64,000 bases of DNA from NCBI GenBank assembly GCA_030841105.1, contig JAVEDE010000058.1, positions 1-64,000 of the forward strand, read 5' to 3'. The stretch is from Pyrinomonadaceae bacterium (GTDB taxonomy: Bacteria > Acidobacteriota > Blastocatellia > Pyrinomonadales > Pyrinomonadaceae). Position numbers and translations under genes: made by a program. Positions 52,538-62,166 of this stretch are shown here, piece by piece (position 1 is the stretch's first letter; each line of letters begins with the position of its first letter). The notes below the pieces were generated by a model, which did not search any database, was not told where the DNA came from, and was given only the letters and a program-made list of their open reading frames with translations.

Positions 52538-53362
52538 ATGGAAGACGAGGGGAAACAGAAGGCCGAGCAAGAGGAGTCAGACCAGCGCAGCTCTCCTAGC
52601 GGCAAAGTCGTCTACGGCGCGATCTTGAAAGAGGGTGAAGAGGAACTGCTACGCCCGTCTTCCGCGCTCTTCTGGTCGGGGCTGGCCGCAGGGCTTTCGA
52701 TGGGTTTCTCGATGATCGCCGAAGGGCTGCTGATGGCCTACCTGCCGGACGCGCACTGGCGTCCGCTCGTGGCGAAGTTCGGCTACAGCGTGGGCTTTCT
52801 CATCGTCATACTCGGTCGCCAACAGTTGTTTACGGAAAACACGCTGACGCCCATGTTGCCGCTCCTCACACGCAAGGATGGCGAGACGGCAAAGAACGTG
52901 CTGCGACTCTGGGCGGTCGTGCTCGCCGCCAATCTCTTGGGCGCGCTCCTCGTCGCAATTGTGTGCGCGCGGACGAACGCCTTCGACCCGCACGTCCGCG
53001 AGGCGTTCGTCGAGATGGGGCACAAGGCTACGGAGCACGGCTTCTGGACGGTGCTGTTGCGCGCCGTCTTCGCGGGATGGCTCATTGCGCTGATGGTCTG
53101 GTTGCTCCCGTTCGCAGAGTCGGCGCGCGTGTGGGTGATCATCATCATCACATACGTCGTCGGCCTCGGCCATTTCAGTCACATCATCGCCGGAGCGGTC
53201 GAGACGTTTGCGCTCGCCGCGGCCGGGCAGGCATCTTGGATGACCGTGCTTGGCCGTTACATCGTCCCCACGCTCGCAGGCAACATACTCGGCGGCGTCA
53301 TGCTCGTCGCCACGCTCAACCACGCGCAGATCGTCGCCGGAGGCAAAGGGCAAGACGTGTAA
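52538..53362 (+). CDS. Formate/nitrite transporter (FNT) family channel
   Basis: The 274-residue protein has a polar N-terminus and six spans. FNT features seen are the first helix FWSGLAAGLSMGFSMIAEGLL, RQQLFTENTLT, the NLLGALL helix, GLGHFSHIIAGAVETF and NILGGVMLVATLNHAQI. FNT channels pass formate, nitrite or other small monoacids. In an alcohol-oxidising operon, formate export or exchange is the simplest reading, by inference. AAGGGG lies upstream of the ATG. Confidence 0.85.
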   Translation: MEDEGKQKAEQEESDQRSSPSGKVVYGAILKEGEEELLRPSSALFWSGLAAGLSMGFSMIAEGLLMAYLPDAHWRPLVAKFGYSVGFLIVILGRQQLFTENTLTPMLPLLTRKDGETAKNVLRLWAVVLAANLLGALLVAIVCARTNAFDPHVREAFVEMGHKATEHGFWTVLLRAVFAGWLIALMVWLLPFAESARVWVIIIITYVVGLGHFSHIIAGAVETFALAAAGQASWMTVLGRYIVPTLAGNILGGVMLVATLNHAQIVAGGKGQDV

Positions 53363-53415
53363 AGAGCAAGGACGTTGGAAGCCCGGCAAGACGTTTGCCC
53401 ATAGGATGGAAATTA

Positions 53416-54456
53416 TTGACAGCCGCCCTCTCCAGTTCTCGCTTGCGCCGCGCAGCCGGACGCGCGCCATTGCCGCTGATCCTGTTTGCGCTTCTGCTTT
53501 TCTGCGTCGCCTGCGGTGAGCGGCAACCGCAGGGCACGCTCGCCTACGTCAGCAACGAACGCGACGGCACGATCACAGTCATTGACACGAAAACCGATCA
53601 AGTTGTCTCGACGATCCAACTCGGCGCGGTCAGGGCGCGCGGCGTTCGTCTGAGTCCCGACGGCAGAATTTTATACGTCGCGTTGAGCACGCAGTCAGGA
53701 AAGTTATACGAGGACGCGGACAACCACATCGCGGCGATTGATACGTCGAGCGGGCAGGTCACACAGAAGTATGAAGTGGGGCGTGACCCGGAACAGTTGG
53801 CCGTCGGTAATGGCGGAAAGCTGCTCTACGCTTCAAACGAGGACGCGGGGACGGCGACCGTGACGGACGTTGAGACGCGACGCACGATCGCCACGCTCGT
53901 CGTTGGCATCGAACCGGAAGGCGTCTCGATTAGCCCCGACGGGCGTTGGGTCTATGTCACCGCCGAGACGAGCAACACGGTCTCGGTCATTGACACGCAG
54001 AAGAATGAAGTGGTGGCGAGTTTCACGGTCGCATCGCGCCCGCGCGACGCGGCGTTTTCGCCCGACGGCGCGCGCGCCTACATCACCACCGAGATCGGGC
54101 GCACGCTTGAGGTGGTTGACACGAACTCGCACACAATCTTGAAAACGATTCATCTTCCGCTCGCCGATAGTGTGAAGCCGATGGGCGTCGTCGTCTCGCG
54201 CGACGGCGGGCGCGTCTATGTGGCGAACGGGCGCGGCAACACCGTCTCGGTCGTTGATGCGAAGTCGCTCGAAGTGGTGCGCACGATTCCGGTCGGGCAG
54301 AGGGTGTGGGGCTTGGCCTTAACGCCCGACGGGCGAAAACTCTACGCGGCCAACAGTCTCTCCAACGACGTCTCCGTGATAGACACGACGACCGACGAGG
54401 TTGTCGCCACCGTCAAGGCGGGCGACGGCCCGTGGGGCATCGCGATCAAGCCATAG
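53416..54456 (+). CDS. YncE-like beta-propeller lipoprotein
   Basis: The 346-residue product has a lipoprotein signal (LLLFCVAC) and about seven 40-residue blades of YVSNERDGTITVIDTKTDQV type (also YVTAETSNTVSVIDTQKNEV and YAANSLSNDVSVIDTTTDEV). Such proteins accompany PQQ-dependent catabolism and often sit beside quinoprotein genes. No ATG exists in frame; I chose a TTG at 53416 with AGGA upstream. A second TTG at 53395 is possible. Role: perhaps binding or protecting a cofactor or metal in the periplasm; unproven. Confidence 0.75.
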   Translation: MTAALSSSRLRRAAGRAPLPLILFALLLFCVACGERQPQGTLAYVSNERDGTITVIDTKTDQVVSTIQLGAVRARGVRLSPDGRILYVALSTQSGKLYEDADNHIAAIDTSSGQVTQKYEVGRDPEQLAVGNGGKLLYASNEDAGTATVTDVETRRTIATLVVGIEPEGVSISPDGRWVYVTAETSNTVSVIDTQKNEVVASFTVASRPRDAAFSPDGARAYITTEIGRTLEVVDTNSHTILKTIHLPLADSVKPMGVVVSRDGGRVYVANGRGNTVSVVDAKSLEVVRTIPVGQRVWGLALTPDGRKLYAANSLSNDVSVIDTTTDEVVATVKAGDGPWGIAIKP

Positions 54457-54488
54457 CGGAGCAAGGGATGCGGGCGGAGGGATGAGGG

Positions 54489-56891
54489 ATGAATGAAAGA
54501 CTCAAGCACCCGAATGCCGTTCTCCGTTTTCATGTCGTGCGCTTTCGATTATTAGTTCGTCATTTACTAAACGGCTTTGCGTTACTTCTGTTTAGTTGCG
54601 TCATCCTCTTCGCCATAAACTCACAAACAACGGTTGCGGCACAAACGACGGCGCAAGCGTCGCAAAGGATCGCGGGCGTCGTCCTTGATCAAGCAGACGC
54701 GCCCATCAACGGGGCTGAAGTCTCTCTGATGTCCGGCGCGTCCGAACTCGCCGGGACTGTCACGGACGAAGCGGGCGAGTTCTCGTTCGATGCGTTGGCC
54801 GCACGCGAAGCGTTGAGTGTCGTCGTGCGTGCGCGGGGTTTTCAAACGCTCGAACAGAGTTGGAGCGGGGAGAAGATAGGGGCGGCGGGCTTGCGTCTCG
54901 TGCTCGCGCCCGCGCCGCTCTCCGAAGAGTTGACTGTGACGGCGACGCGCACACAGACGCGCTTGAATGAGACGGCTGCAAGCGTCGTGACTTTATCCGC
55001 CGCCGAACTTGGGACGACCGCCGCCGTCGCGCTCGACGACGCGCTCCGTCAAGTCGCGGGCTTCCAATTGTTCAGACGCGCGGGCAGCCGCACGGCCAAC
55101 CCGACGACGCAAGGCGTCTCCCTGCGCGCGACGGGCGCGAGCGGTGCGAGCCGCGCGCTCGTTTTGGCCGACGGCATTCCCTTGAACGATCCGTTCGGCG
55201 GCTGGATCAATTGGGGACGCGTGCCGCGCGAATCGGTGAGCCGCGTCGAGGTGTTGCGCGGCGGCTTCTCGCACCTCTACGGCAGCGGCGCGCTCGGCGG
55301 CGTGGTCAACATCCTCACGCGCCGCGCCGCCAGCGCGCCCGTCGTCTCGCTCGAAGCCTCCTACGGCAGCCAGCGCACGCCGGACGCTTCGCTCTTCATC
55401 GGAGGCCGACGTGGACGTTTCGGCGCGACGCTCGCGGCGGAAATTTTTCACACGGATGGTTACATCATCGTTGACGAAACGGCGCGCGGACGAGCAGACA
55501 CTCCCGCCGCGTCGCGCCGCACGTCGCTCGATCTCATGCTCGACTATGAAAGCCACCCGGATGCCCGCCTTTTCTTTCGCGCGTCCTACTTCGGCGAGTC
55601 GCGCGCGAACGGTACGCCACAACAAACGAACCGCACGCACCTCCGCCAGTGGAGCGCGGGCGGCGATTGGACGCGCGCACGTCTCGGCAGTTTCAACGTG
55701 CGCGCTTACGGCGGCACGCAAGTTTATGATCAGGTTTTCTCCGCCGTCGCTGCCGACCGTAACAGCGAGACGCTAACGCGCGTGCAGCGCGTCCCTTCGC
55801 AATTCGCGGGGCTGTCCGCGCAGTGGACGCGGAGTTTCGCGGCGCGGCACACGCTCGTCGCCGGACTCGATGCGCGCGAGGTGCGCGGCGCGAGCGACGA
55901 GTTGGTCTTCGCGCAAGGTCGCGCCGCAAGTCTCGTCGGCGCAGGCGGGCGCGAGCGCAGCGCCGGGGTCTTCGTCGAAGAGATCGCGCAACTCACTTCG
56001 CGCCTCACGCTCGTGGGCGGCCTGCGCTTCGACCGCTGGCGCAACTATCGCGCGCAGAACGCGTCGCGGCCTCTCGCTGCAAGCGCGCAGACAAACGCGA
56101 CGCCGTTTGCCGATCGCACGGAGACGGCTTTCAGCCCGCAAGCGTCTCTGCTCTACAAGCCGCACGAGAATTTTGCGCTCGTCGCCTCAGTCTATCGAGC
56201 CTTTCGCCAGCCGACGCTCAACGAGTTGTACCGGAGTTTCCGCGTCGGCGATGTCCTGACGCTGGCGAACGAAAACTTGCGCGCCGAACGCTTGACGGGC
56301 GGCGAGTTCGGAGTGAACGCCAACTCCTTCAAGCGACGACTCGACACGCGCGCGGTCTTCTTCTGGACGGAGATCGCGCGACCCGTCGCCAACGTGACGC
56401 TCAACACGACGCCCGCACTCATCACACGCCGGCGGCAGAACCTCGGTCGCACGCGCTCGCGCGGCATCGAACTCGAACTCGACGCGCGCCTTCGTGGACG
56501 CTGGGCGCTCAGCGGAAGCTACCTGTTTGCCGACGCGAGCGTCTTGAAGTTTCCGGCTGACGCAAAACTCGAAGGCTTGCGCCTGCCGCAGGTCGCGCGT
56601 CATCAACTCACGTTTCAATTACGCTACACGAACCCCGCGCGCTTCAACTTCGGCCTACAGGGACGCGTCGCGGGAGCACAGTTCGACGACGATCTCAATC
56701 GCTTCCGTCTCGAACGCTTCTTCACGCTCGACGCGCTCGTCTCACGCCGCCTCACACACGCCGTCGAACTCTTCGCGGCGGTAGAGAACCTGCTCGATGC
56801 GCGTTACAGCACCGGGCGGACGCCCGTCCGCACCGTCGCACCGCCCGCCTTTCTGCGTCTCGGCCTACGCTTTTGCCTTCCGGCAAACTGA
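54489..56891 (+). CDS. TonB-dependent receptor with N-terminal carboxypeptidase-like domain
   Basis: The 800-residue receptor has an uncleaved-looking leader then a signal region (FALLLFSCVILFAINSQ). A carboxypeptidase-like domain follows (IAGVVLDQADAPINGAEVSL, about 60-145). The plug has LTVTATRTQTRLNETAASVV, then RATGASGASRALVLADGIPL and VEVLRGGFSHLYGSGALGGV. The barrel ends LRLGLRFCLPAN. Size and plug fit siderophore or metal-chelate uptake. Its place behind a lanthanide-type dehydrogenase operon suggests lanthanide-chelate import, as known for receptors linked to XoxF; this is inference. The ATG lies at a short GGGATGAGGGATGA word repeat. The 250 bases after the stop hold nothing clear. 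Confidence 0.8.
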   Translation: MNERLKHPNAVLRFHVVRFRLLVRHLLNGFALLLFSCVILFAINSQTTVAAQTTAQASQRIAGVVLDQADAPINGAEVSLMSGASELAGTVTDEAGEFSFDALAAREALSVVVRARGFQTLEQSWSGEKIGAAGLRLVLAPAPLSEELTVTATRTQTRLNETAASVVTLSAAELGTTAAVALDDALRQVAGFQLFRRAGSRTANPTTQGVSLRATGASGASRALVLADGIPLNDPFGGWINWGRVPRESVSRVEVLRGGFSHLYGSGALGGVVNILTRRAASAPVVSLEASYGSQRTPDASLFIGGRRGRFGATLAAEIFHTDGYIIVDETARGRADTPAASRRTSLDLMLDYESHPDARLFFRASYFGESRANGTPQQTNRTHLRQWSAGGDWTRARLGSFNVRAYGGTQVYDQVFSAVAADRNSETLTRVQRVPSQFAGLSAQWTRSFAARHTLVAGLDAREVRGASDELVFAQGRAASLVGAGGRERSAGVFVEEIAQLTSRLTLVGGLRFDRWRNYRAQNASRPLAASAQTNATPFADRTETAFSPQASLLYKPHENFALVASVYRAFRQPTLNELYRSFRVGDVLTLANENLRAERLTGGEFGVNANSFKRRLDTRAVFFWTEIARPVANVTLNTTPALITRRRQNLGRTRSRGIELELDARLRGRWALSGSYLFADASVLKFPADAKLEGLRLPQVARHQLTFQLRYTNPARFNFGLQGRVAGAQFDDDLNRFRLERFFTLDALVSRRLTHAVELFAAVENLLDARYSTGRTPVRTVAPPAFLRLGLRFCLPAN

Positions 56892-57142
56892 AGCGCGCGG
56901 CACATTGCGCCCGCGCTGTCTGGAATCGTACAGACACTACTTTTTTCAAATTCTATAATCACAAATTCCTTTGACCTGTAATCCGTTCGGACGTTGCCCG
57001 ATTGAATATCGTTGGCACGTTCGGATCGTTCAACCTCAACTCCCGCTCAATGATTTGAGAATGCGTTGATTGAACCTTGACCGGCGCAGTTTGCTGTCGG
57101 TGTACACGGCATCGTTGGCCGCTAGTGTTTGGAGAAAGTCAG

Positions 57143-58102
57143 ATGCGTTTGGCGAAACCGAGAGGGCTACTCTTCATTATCGGGGGCGGCGAGGACAAGG
57201 AAGGCGACTGCACGATTCTGACGGAGTTCGTCAGGTTGGCCGGGGCTGACAGGTCGCGTGTCGTCGTGATGACGGCGGCGACCGATGAACCGGAAGAACT
57301 CGGCGCGGAATACATCGGGATATTTAAGCGGCTCGGCGCGGGGAGCGTGGGCGTCGTGGATGTTTCGACGCGTCAGGACGCGAGCGACGCGGATTCGCTG
57401 GCCGCGCTCAAGCAAGCAACGGGTGTCTTCTTCACGGGCGGCGACCAACTTCATGTCACCTCTCTCATCGGCGGGAGCCAAATGGACATGCTCCTGCATG
57501 AGCTTTACAAAAAAGGCGTCGTCATCGCCGGGACGAGCGCGGGCGCGGCCATGATGTCCGGTTCGATGTTCGTCAGAGGCCCCGCCGAGGAGAATCCGCG
57601 TCTGGAAAATCTGCAACTCGGGCCGGGCGCGGAGTTTCTCATGGGCGCGGTCATTGACACGCATTTCTCGCAGCGAGGCCGTCACGGGCGACTCATCTCC
57701 GCGATTGCACACTACCCGCACGCGCTCGGCATCGGCATTGACGAAGACACCGCGCTCGTCGCCAAAGACGGCATCTTTGAAGTGATCGGCAAAGGCGCGG
57801 TGACAGTCATTGACGCGGGCGAACTAAGTTATACGAACGTCCCCGACCTCAGAGAGGACGAGGGACTCGCGCTCTACAACATCAAGCTGCACATCCTCAC
57901 CGCCGGGCACCGCTTCAACATGCACGAGCGCCAGCCCGTCATCGAGGAGCATTCGCGCAAAGAGATCAATTCGACGCGCCTCCGGCATACGCCGAAACCG
58001 AGAACGCCTTCGGCCACAAAGAAGAGTGCGAAGAAAACCGGCAAGAAAAGTTTGAAGAGAAGTCCAAGGAAACGCTCACAAGCGGCGGCGGGCGGCGACT
58101 AG
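57143..58102 (+). CDS. cphB: Cyanophycinase
   Basis: The 319-residue serine-type exopeptidase cuts cyanophycin into beta-Asp-Arg dipeptides. It has LLFIIGGGEDKEGDCTIL, FFTGGDQLHVTSLI, the nucleophile elbow VVIAGTSAGAAMMSGSM, and IDTHFSQRGRHGRLISAIAH. The basic tail (KKSAKKTGKKSLKRSPRK) is beyond the catalytic core and may bind the polyanionic polymer or nucleic acid. GGAGAAAG precedes the ATG at 57143; an in-frame upstream extension lacks family residues. It is first in a three-gene cyanophycin unit. Confidence 0.92.
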   Translation: MRLAKPRGLLFIIGGGEDKEGDCTILTEFVRLAGADRSRVVVMTAATDEPEELGAEYIGIFKRLGAGSVGVVDVSTRQDASDADSLAALKQATGVFFTGGDQLHVTSLIGGSQMDMLLHELYKKGVVIAGTSAGAAMMSGSMFVRGPAEENPRLENLQLGPGAEFLMGAVIDTHFSQRGRHGRLISAIAHYPHALGIGIDEDTALVAKDGIFEVIGKGAVTVIDAGELSYTNVPDLREDEGLALYNIKLHILTAGHRFNMHERQPVIEEHSRKEINSTRLRHTPKPRTPSATKKSAKKTGKKSLKRSPRKRSQAAAGGD

Positions 58103-58125
58103 AGAAGCTACAAGGGGAGACGAAC

Positions 58126-60783
58126 ATGAGGGTTGACAAAATCAGGACGCTGGCAGGCCCGAACATCTACAATCACAAGCCCGTGCTCGTGATGAAACTC
58201 GATCTGGAGGAACTGGCCGAGACGGAAAGCTCCGGCCTCTCCGGCTTTAACGAACGTCTCACTGCGCTCTTGCCCGGCCTCGCCGAGCATGGTTGCAGCA
58301 AAGGCCGCCCCGGCGGTTTCATCGAGCGTTTGGAGCGCGGCACGTATCTCGGCCACATCATCGAACACGTCGCGCTTGAGTTGTCGGAACTGGTGGGCGT
58401 GCCCGTCTACTACGGCAAAACGATCTACGCGGATGAGCCGGGCTGCTACAACGTCGTCGTGGCCTACAAGGCCGAACGCGGGATGCGTTTTCTGTTAGGG
58501 GTCGCGGTCGAACTCGTCGAGGCGTTGGTCAAAGGCGAGGCATATTCTCTAGCAGAGAAGTTGACGGAAGCGCGACGCCTCATCGCGCGCACGGAACTCG
58601 GCCCCAGCACGCGCGCCATTGTCGAGGCGGCGCGCCAGCGCGGCATTCCCACCTTTCGCGTCAATAACGACAGCCTCGTCCAACTCGGCTACGGCAAGAA
58701 TCGCAAGTTCATACAGGCCGCGATGACCGGGCAGACGAGCGGCATCGCCGTCGAGATCGCGGGCGATAAGGAACTGACCAAAACCATCCTTGAGCAAGCC
58801 GATCTGCCCGTGCCGCGCGGGCAGATCGCCGAGACGCCGCAGGAAGCCATCGCGGCGATGCACGATCTCGGCGGCACGGTCGTCGCCAAACCGATGGACG
58901 GGCATCAAGGCAAAGGCGTTTCGCTCAACCTCTCGACTCCGGCGGAAGTGTCGGAAGCCTTCCGGATAGCGCAAGAGTATTCGCATGATGTGCTCGTCGA
59001 AGAACAGTTGACGGGGCGCGACTATCGTGTGCTCGTCGTGAACGGGAAACTCGTCGCCGCCAGCGAGCGGCTGCCCTGTCACGTCACAGGCGACGGGCGG
59101 CACACGCTCGCCGAGTTGATCGAGACGGCTAACCGCGACCCCTTGCGCGGCGACGGGCACGACAACGCTTTAACGAAGATCGTCGTGGATCAAGTCATGC
59201 TCGCCTGCCTGCACAAACGAGGTCTGAGCTTAGACTACGTCCCCGCCGAAGGTGAGCGCGTCTTCCTCCGCGAGACCGGAAACCTCTCGACGGGCGGCAC
59301 GGCGACCGACGTGACCGACCTCGTTCATCCCGAAGTAAAACGGCAATGCGAGCGCGCCGCACGCGTCGTCGGCTTGGACATCTGCGGCCTCGATTTAGTC
59401 GCTGCGGACATCTCGCAACCTCTGCAAAAAGGCAACGGCTTCATCGAAGCCAACGCCGCGCCGGGACTGCGCATGCACACGACGCCGACCGTCGGGCAGC
59501 CACGCGATGTGGGCGGCGCGATCATAGACATGCTCTACCCGCAAGGCGAGAACGGGCGCATCCCCGTTATCTCCATCACGGGCACGAACGGCAAAACGAC
59601 CGTCACGCGCATGATCGGCCACGTGCTGCAAGAGATGAACTGGTGCGTCGGCATGACGACCACGGACGGCATTCACATCGGCGGCGAGATCGTCTCGCGC
59701 GGCGACACCACGGGGCCGCACTCGGCGCGCGTCGTGCTCTCAGACCCGACCGTCGAAGTCGCCGTGCTTGAGACGGCGCGCGGCGGCATCACGCGTCGCG
59801 GTCTCGGCTACGACTGGTCGGACATCTCGGTCATCACCAACATCAGAGAAGATCACATCGGGCAGGACGGCATCCGCGACATCCAAGACTTGGTGCACAT
59901 CAAATCGCTCATCGCGGAGCGCGTGCGCGAAGGCGGCACGCTCATCCTCAATGCCGACGACGAGCAGTGCGTCAGGCTAATCGAGAACGAGCGCGTGCGG
60001 CGCGTCAACAAACAGTTCGTCTATTTTTCGCTCAACGACAATCATCTGCTGATCAGAAAATATCTCGACATCGGCGGCGCGGCGTTTTTCGTGCGCGACG
60101 GTTGGATCATCGAAGCGATTGGACATGACGAGTATCCGGTGGTCGAAGTCTCCTCGATCCCCGTGACCATGAGCGGGACGGCGCACTTTCAAGTTGCCAA
60201 CGCGCTCGCCGCCATCGCCGCTTGCCGTGCCTACGGCGCGACGAGAGATAACGTCGCCGCCGCGTTGCGGAGCTTTCGCAACGACGAGCACAATCCCGGA
60301 CGCGCGAATCTCTATCAAGTGGGAGCGGGCTACGTGCTGGTTGATTACGGCCATAACACGGACGCCTTCGAGGCCGTCGCGCGCATGGCTGCGCGTTGGA
60401 GCGGGCGGCGCGTGACGGCCATCCTCGGCGTCCCCGGCGACAGGGATGATCGCCTGATCGAAGATGCGGGGCGCATCGCCGCGAAAGGTTTTCACCGCAT
60501 CATTATCAAGGAAGACAAAGACCTGCGCGGGAGGCGAAGCGGCGAAGTGGCGGGCTTGCTCTGCCGCACCGTCAACGAGTCGGCTCCCGAACGCGAATGC
60601 CTCACGGTGCTCGATGAAGTTGAAGCCTTCTCGCAGCAGTTGACGGAGATGAAGCAAGGCGACGTGACGGTCATTTTCTACGATCAGCTCGAACCCGTGC
60701 TCGAAGTGCTCGCACAACGCGGCGCAGTCCCCGCGGTCGGCATCGGAGAATTTGCGCCGCAGTTCAGCATGGCGACGGGCTGA
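58126..60783 (+). CDS. cphA: Cyanophycin synthetase
   Basis: The 885-residue enzyme builds the arginine-aspartate polymer cyanophycin using ATP. It has an N-terminal regulatory/priming domain (about 1-160). An ATP-grasp domain (about 200-480) carries GGTVVAKPMDGHQGKGVSLN and ends FIEANAAPGLRMH. A Mur-ligase-like domain has the P-loop ITGTNGKTTVTRMIGHVL (about residues 484-501) and DYGHNTDAFEAVARM. Length and order match standard CphA1. It lies 23 bases after cphB and 9 bases before the dipeptidase gene. Confidence 0.95.
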   Translation: MRVDKIRTLAGPNIYNHKPVLVMKLDLEELAETESSGLSGFNERLTALLPGLAEHGCSKGRPGGFIERLERGTYLGHIIEHVALELSELVGVPVYYGKTIYADEPGCYNVVVAYKAERGMRFLLGVAVELVEALVKGEAYSLAEKLTEARRLIARTELGPSTRAIVEAARQRGIPTFRVNNDSLVQLGYGKNRKFIQAAMTGQTSGIAVEIAGDKELTKTILEQADLPVPRGQIAETPQEAIAAMHDLGGTVVAKPMDGHQGKGVSLNLSTPAEVSEAFRIAQEYSHDVLVEEQLTGRDYRVLVVNGKLVAASERLPCHVTGDGRHTLAELIETANRDPLRGDGHDNALTKIVVDQVMLACLHKRGLSLDYVPAEGERVFLRETGNLSTGGTATDVTDLVHPEVKRQCERAARVVGLDICGLDLVAADISQPLQKGNGFIEANAAPGLRMHTTPTVGQPRDVGGAIIDMLYPQGENGRIPVISITGTNGKTTVTRMIGHVLQEMNWCVGMTTTDGIHIGGEIVSRGDTTGPHSARVVLSDPTVEVAVLETARGGITRRGLGYDWSDISVITNIREDHIGQDGIRDIQDLVHIKSLIAERVREGGTLILNADDEQCVRLIENERVRRVNKQFVYFSLNDNHLLIRKYLDIGGAAFFVRDGWIIEAIGHDEYPVVEVSSIPVTMSGTAHFQVANALAAIAACRAYGATRDNVAAALRSFRNDEHNPGRANLYQVGAGYVLVDYGHNTDAFEAVARMAARWSGRRVTAILGVPGDRDDRLIEDAGRIAAKGFHRIIIKEDKDLRGRRSGEVAGLLCRTVNESAPERECLTVLDEVEAFSQQLTEMKQGDVTVIFYDQLEPVLEVLAQRGAVPAVGIGEFAPQFSMATG

Positions 60784-60792
60784 GAGACGTTC

Positions 60793-61971
60793 ATGCTCAC
60801 GCTCATCGAGAACGGTGAAATCTACGCGCCTGCCCCGCTCGGACGCCGCGACGTGTTGATTCTGAACAACCGCATCGCTCTGATCGGGGAAGTTGACGCC
60901 CGCGCCCTCACCTTGCTCGGACTCGAACTCGAACTCGTAGATGCGAGTGGTTGCATCATCACTCCCGGCCTCATAGACCCGCACCAACACCTGCTCGGCG
61001 GGAGCGGCGAGCAGGGCTTCAGCACGCAGACTCCCGAAATCTACGCGAGCGAACTCGCCCGTGCGGGAATCACGACGGTCGTCGGTTGTCTCGGCGTGGA
61101 TACCACGACGAAGACGATGGCCGGACTCGTCGCCAAAGCCAAAGGCTTGAACGAGGAAGGTCTCACCGCCTACGCGTGGTCGGGCGGCTACACGCTGCCC
61201 CCGACCACGCTCATGCGCTCCGTGCGCGAAGACATTCTCTTTATCTCCGAAGTGATCGGCGCGGGCGAGGTGGCCGTCTCCGACGCTCGCTCAAACGGAC
61301 ACGACGCGCTCGAACTCTCCAAAGTCGTCAAAGACGCTTACGTCGCCGGAATCCTCAGCCGCAAGTGCGGCGTCACGCATTTTCATGTCGGGGAAGGGAA
61401 AGCGCGGCTCAAACTGCTACGAACGTTGATCGAAGATTATGAGATCAGCCCCGAACTCATCTACCCGACGCACGTCGAACGCAGCGAGGATTTGATGCGC
61501 GAGGCCATCGAACTCGCCGGGCGCGGCTCATACGTTGACATTGATACGGTGGAGCGGGATTTACCAAGGTGGTTGCGCTTCTACTTAGACCACGGCGGAA
61601 ATCCCGCCCGCCTGACAGTCTCTTCGGATGCCTCCATCAATAGCCCGCACAGCCTGCTCGAACAGATACGCGCCTGCGTCCTTGAACACGACTTCTCGCT
61701 TGAGCAGACGCTTGCCCTCGTCACGAAGAACACCGCCGCCGTCTTGAAACTTGCCCGTAAAGGCCAACTCGAAGTCGGGCGCGATGCGGATGTGCTTGTC
61801 TTGCACGAAGACTCGTTTGAGATCAAGGATGTGATCGCGCAAGGCCGTTGCCTCGTGCGCGACGGCCAGCTTACTTTTAATGAAAAGTTCCTCTCGGAGA
61901 GCAACCGCCTGATCAGGCTCGAAGGAAAGTCGGCGCAACGCGGTGAGAGTGTTAACGAGCAGAAGACCTGA
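60793..61971 (+). CDS. iadA: Isoaspartyl (beta-aspartyl) dipeptidase
   Basis: The 392-residue amidohydrolase has metal-ligand motifs PGLIDPHQHLLGGSGEQG (His-x-His), GVTHFHVGEGKARL, PTHVERS and TVSSDASINS (final Asp), as in IadA. It splits beta-Asp dipeptides, so it can finish cyanophycin breakdown (beta-Asp-Arg to Asp and Arg) after cyanophycinase. The three-gene order cphB-cphA-iadA makes that role very likely. A second 100-bp mobile element lies 45 bases after its stop. Confidence 0.9.
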   Translation: MLTLIENGEIYAPAPLGRRDVLILNNRIALIGEVDARALTLLGLELELVDASGCIITPGLIDPHQHLLGGSGEQGFSTQTPEIYASELARAGITTVVGCLGVDTTTKTMAGLVAKAKGLNEEGLTAYAWSGGYTLPPTTLMRSVREDILFISEVIGAGEVAVSDARSNGHDALELSKVVKDAYVAGILSRKCGVTHFHVGEGKARLKLLRTLIEDYEISPELIYPTHVERSEDLMREAIELAGRGSYVDIDTVERDLPRWLRFYLDHGGNPARLTVSSDASINSPHSLLEQIRACVLEHDFSLEQTLALVTKNTAAVLKLARKGQLEVGRDADVLVLHEDSFEIKDVIAQGRCLVRDGQLTFNEKFLSESNRLIRLEGKSAQRGESVNEQKT

Positions 61972-62016
61972 CTGCGTCTTTTTCTCACGGTCGGAGGACT
62001 GAGAGGAGCAGACCGC

Positions 62017-62116
62017 GGTAGTGTTGCAGGAAATATTTAGGTCTCAATTAGTAATGCTTAAGAGCCATCCGCTGCCTCGATATCCTGTGTAGTCTGAAAG
62101 TTTTCGCAACACTACC
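62017..62116. mobile_element. 100-bp miniature inverted-repeat element, copy 2
   Basis: Exactly 100 bases bounded by GGTAGTGTTGC and GCAACACTACC, with two more flanking bases pairing. The interior aligns with copy 1 (shared AAATATTT, CAATTA, GCCTCGATAT-like and TGTAGTC-like blocks). It is non-coding, and lies between the cyanophycin operon and the oxygenase-like gene. Confidence 0.8.
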
Positions 62117-62166
62117 GCTTTACCTTCGTTTTCGATATTATTCGGCTCACAAGGGGGAAACATGTG

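Noticed and set aside
53406-53519. ATG start of another short frame before the beta-propeller gene
   Set aside because: It is out of frame with the propeller; the in-frame TTG at 53416 gives a proper lipoprotein signal.
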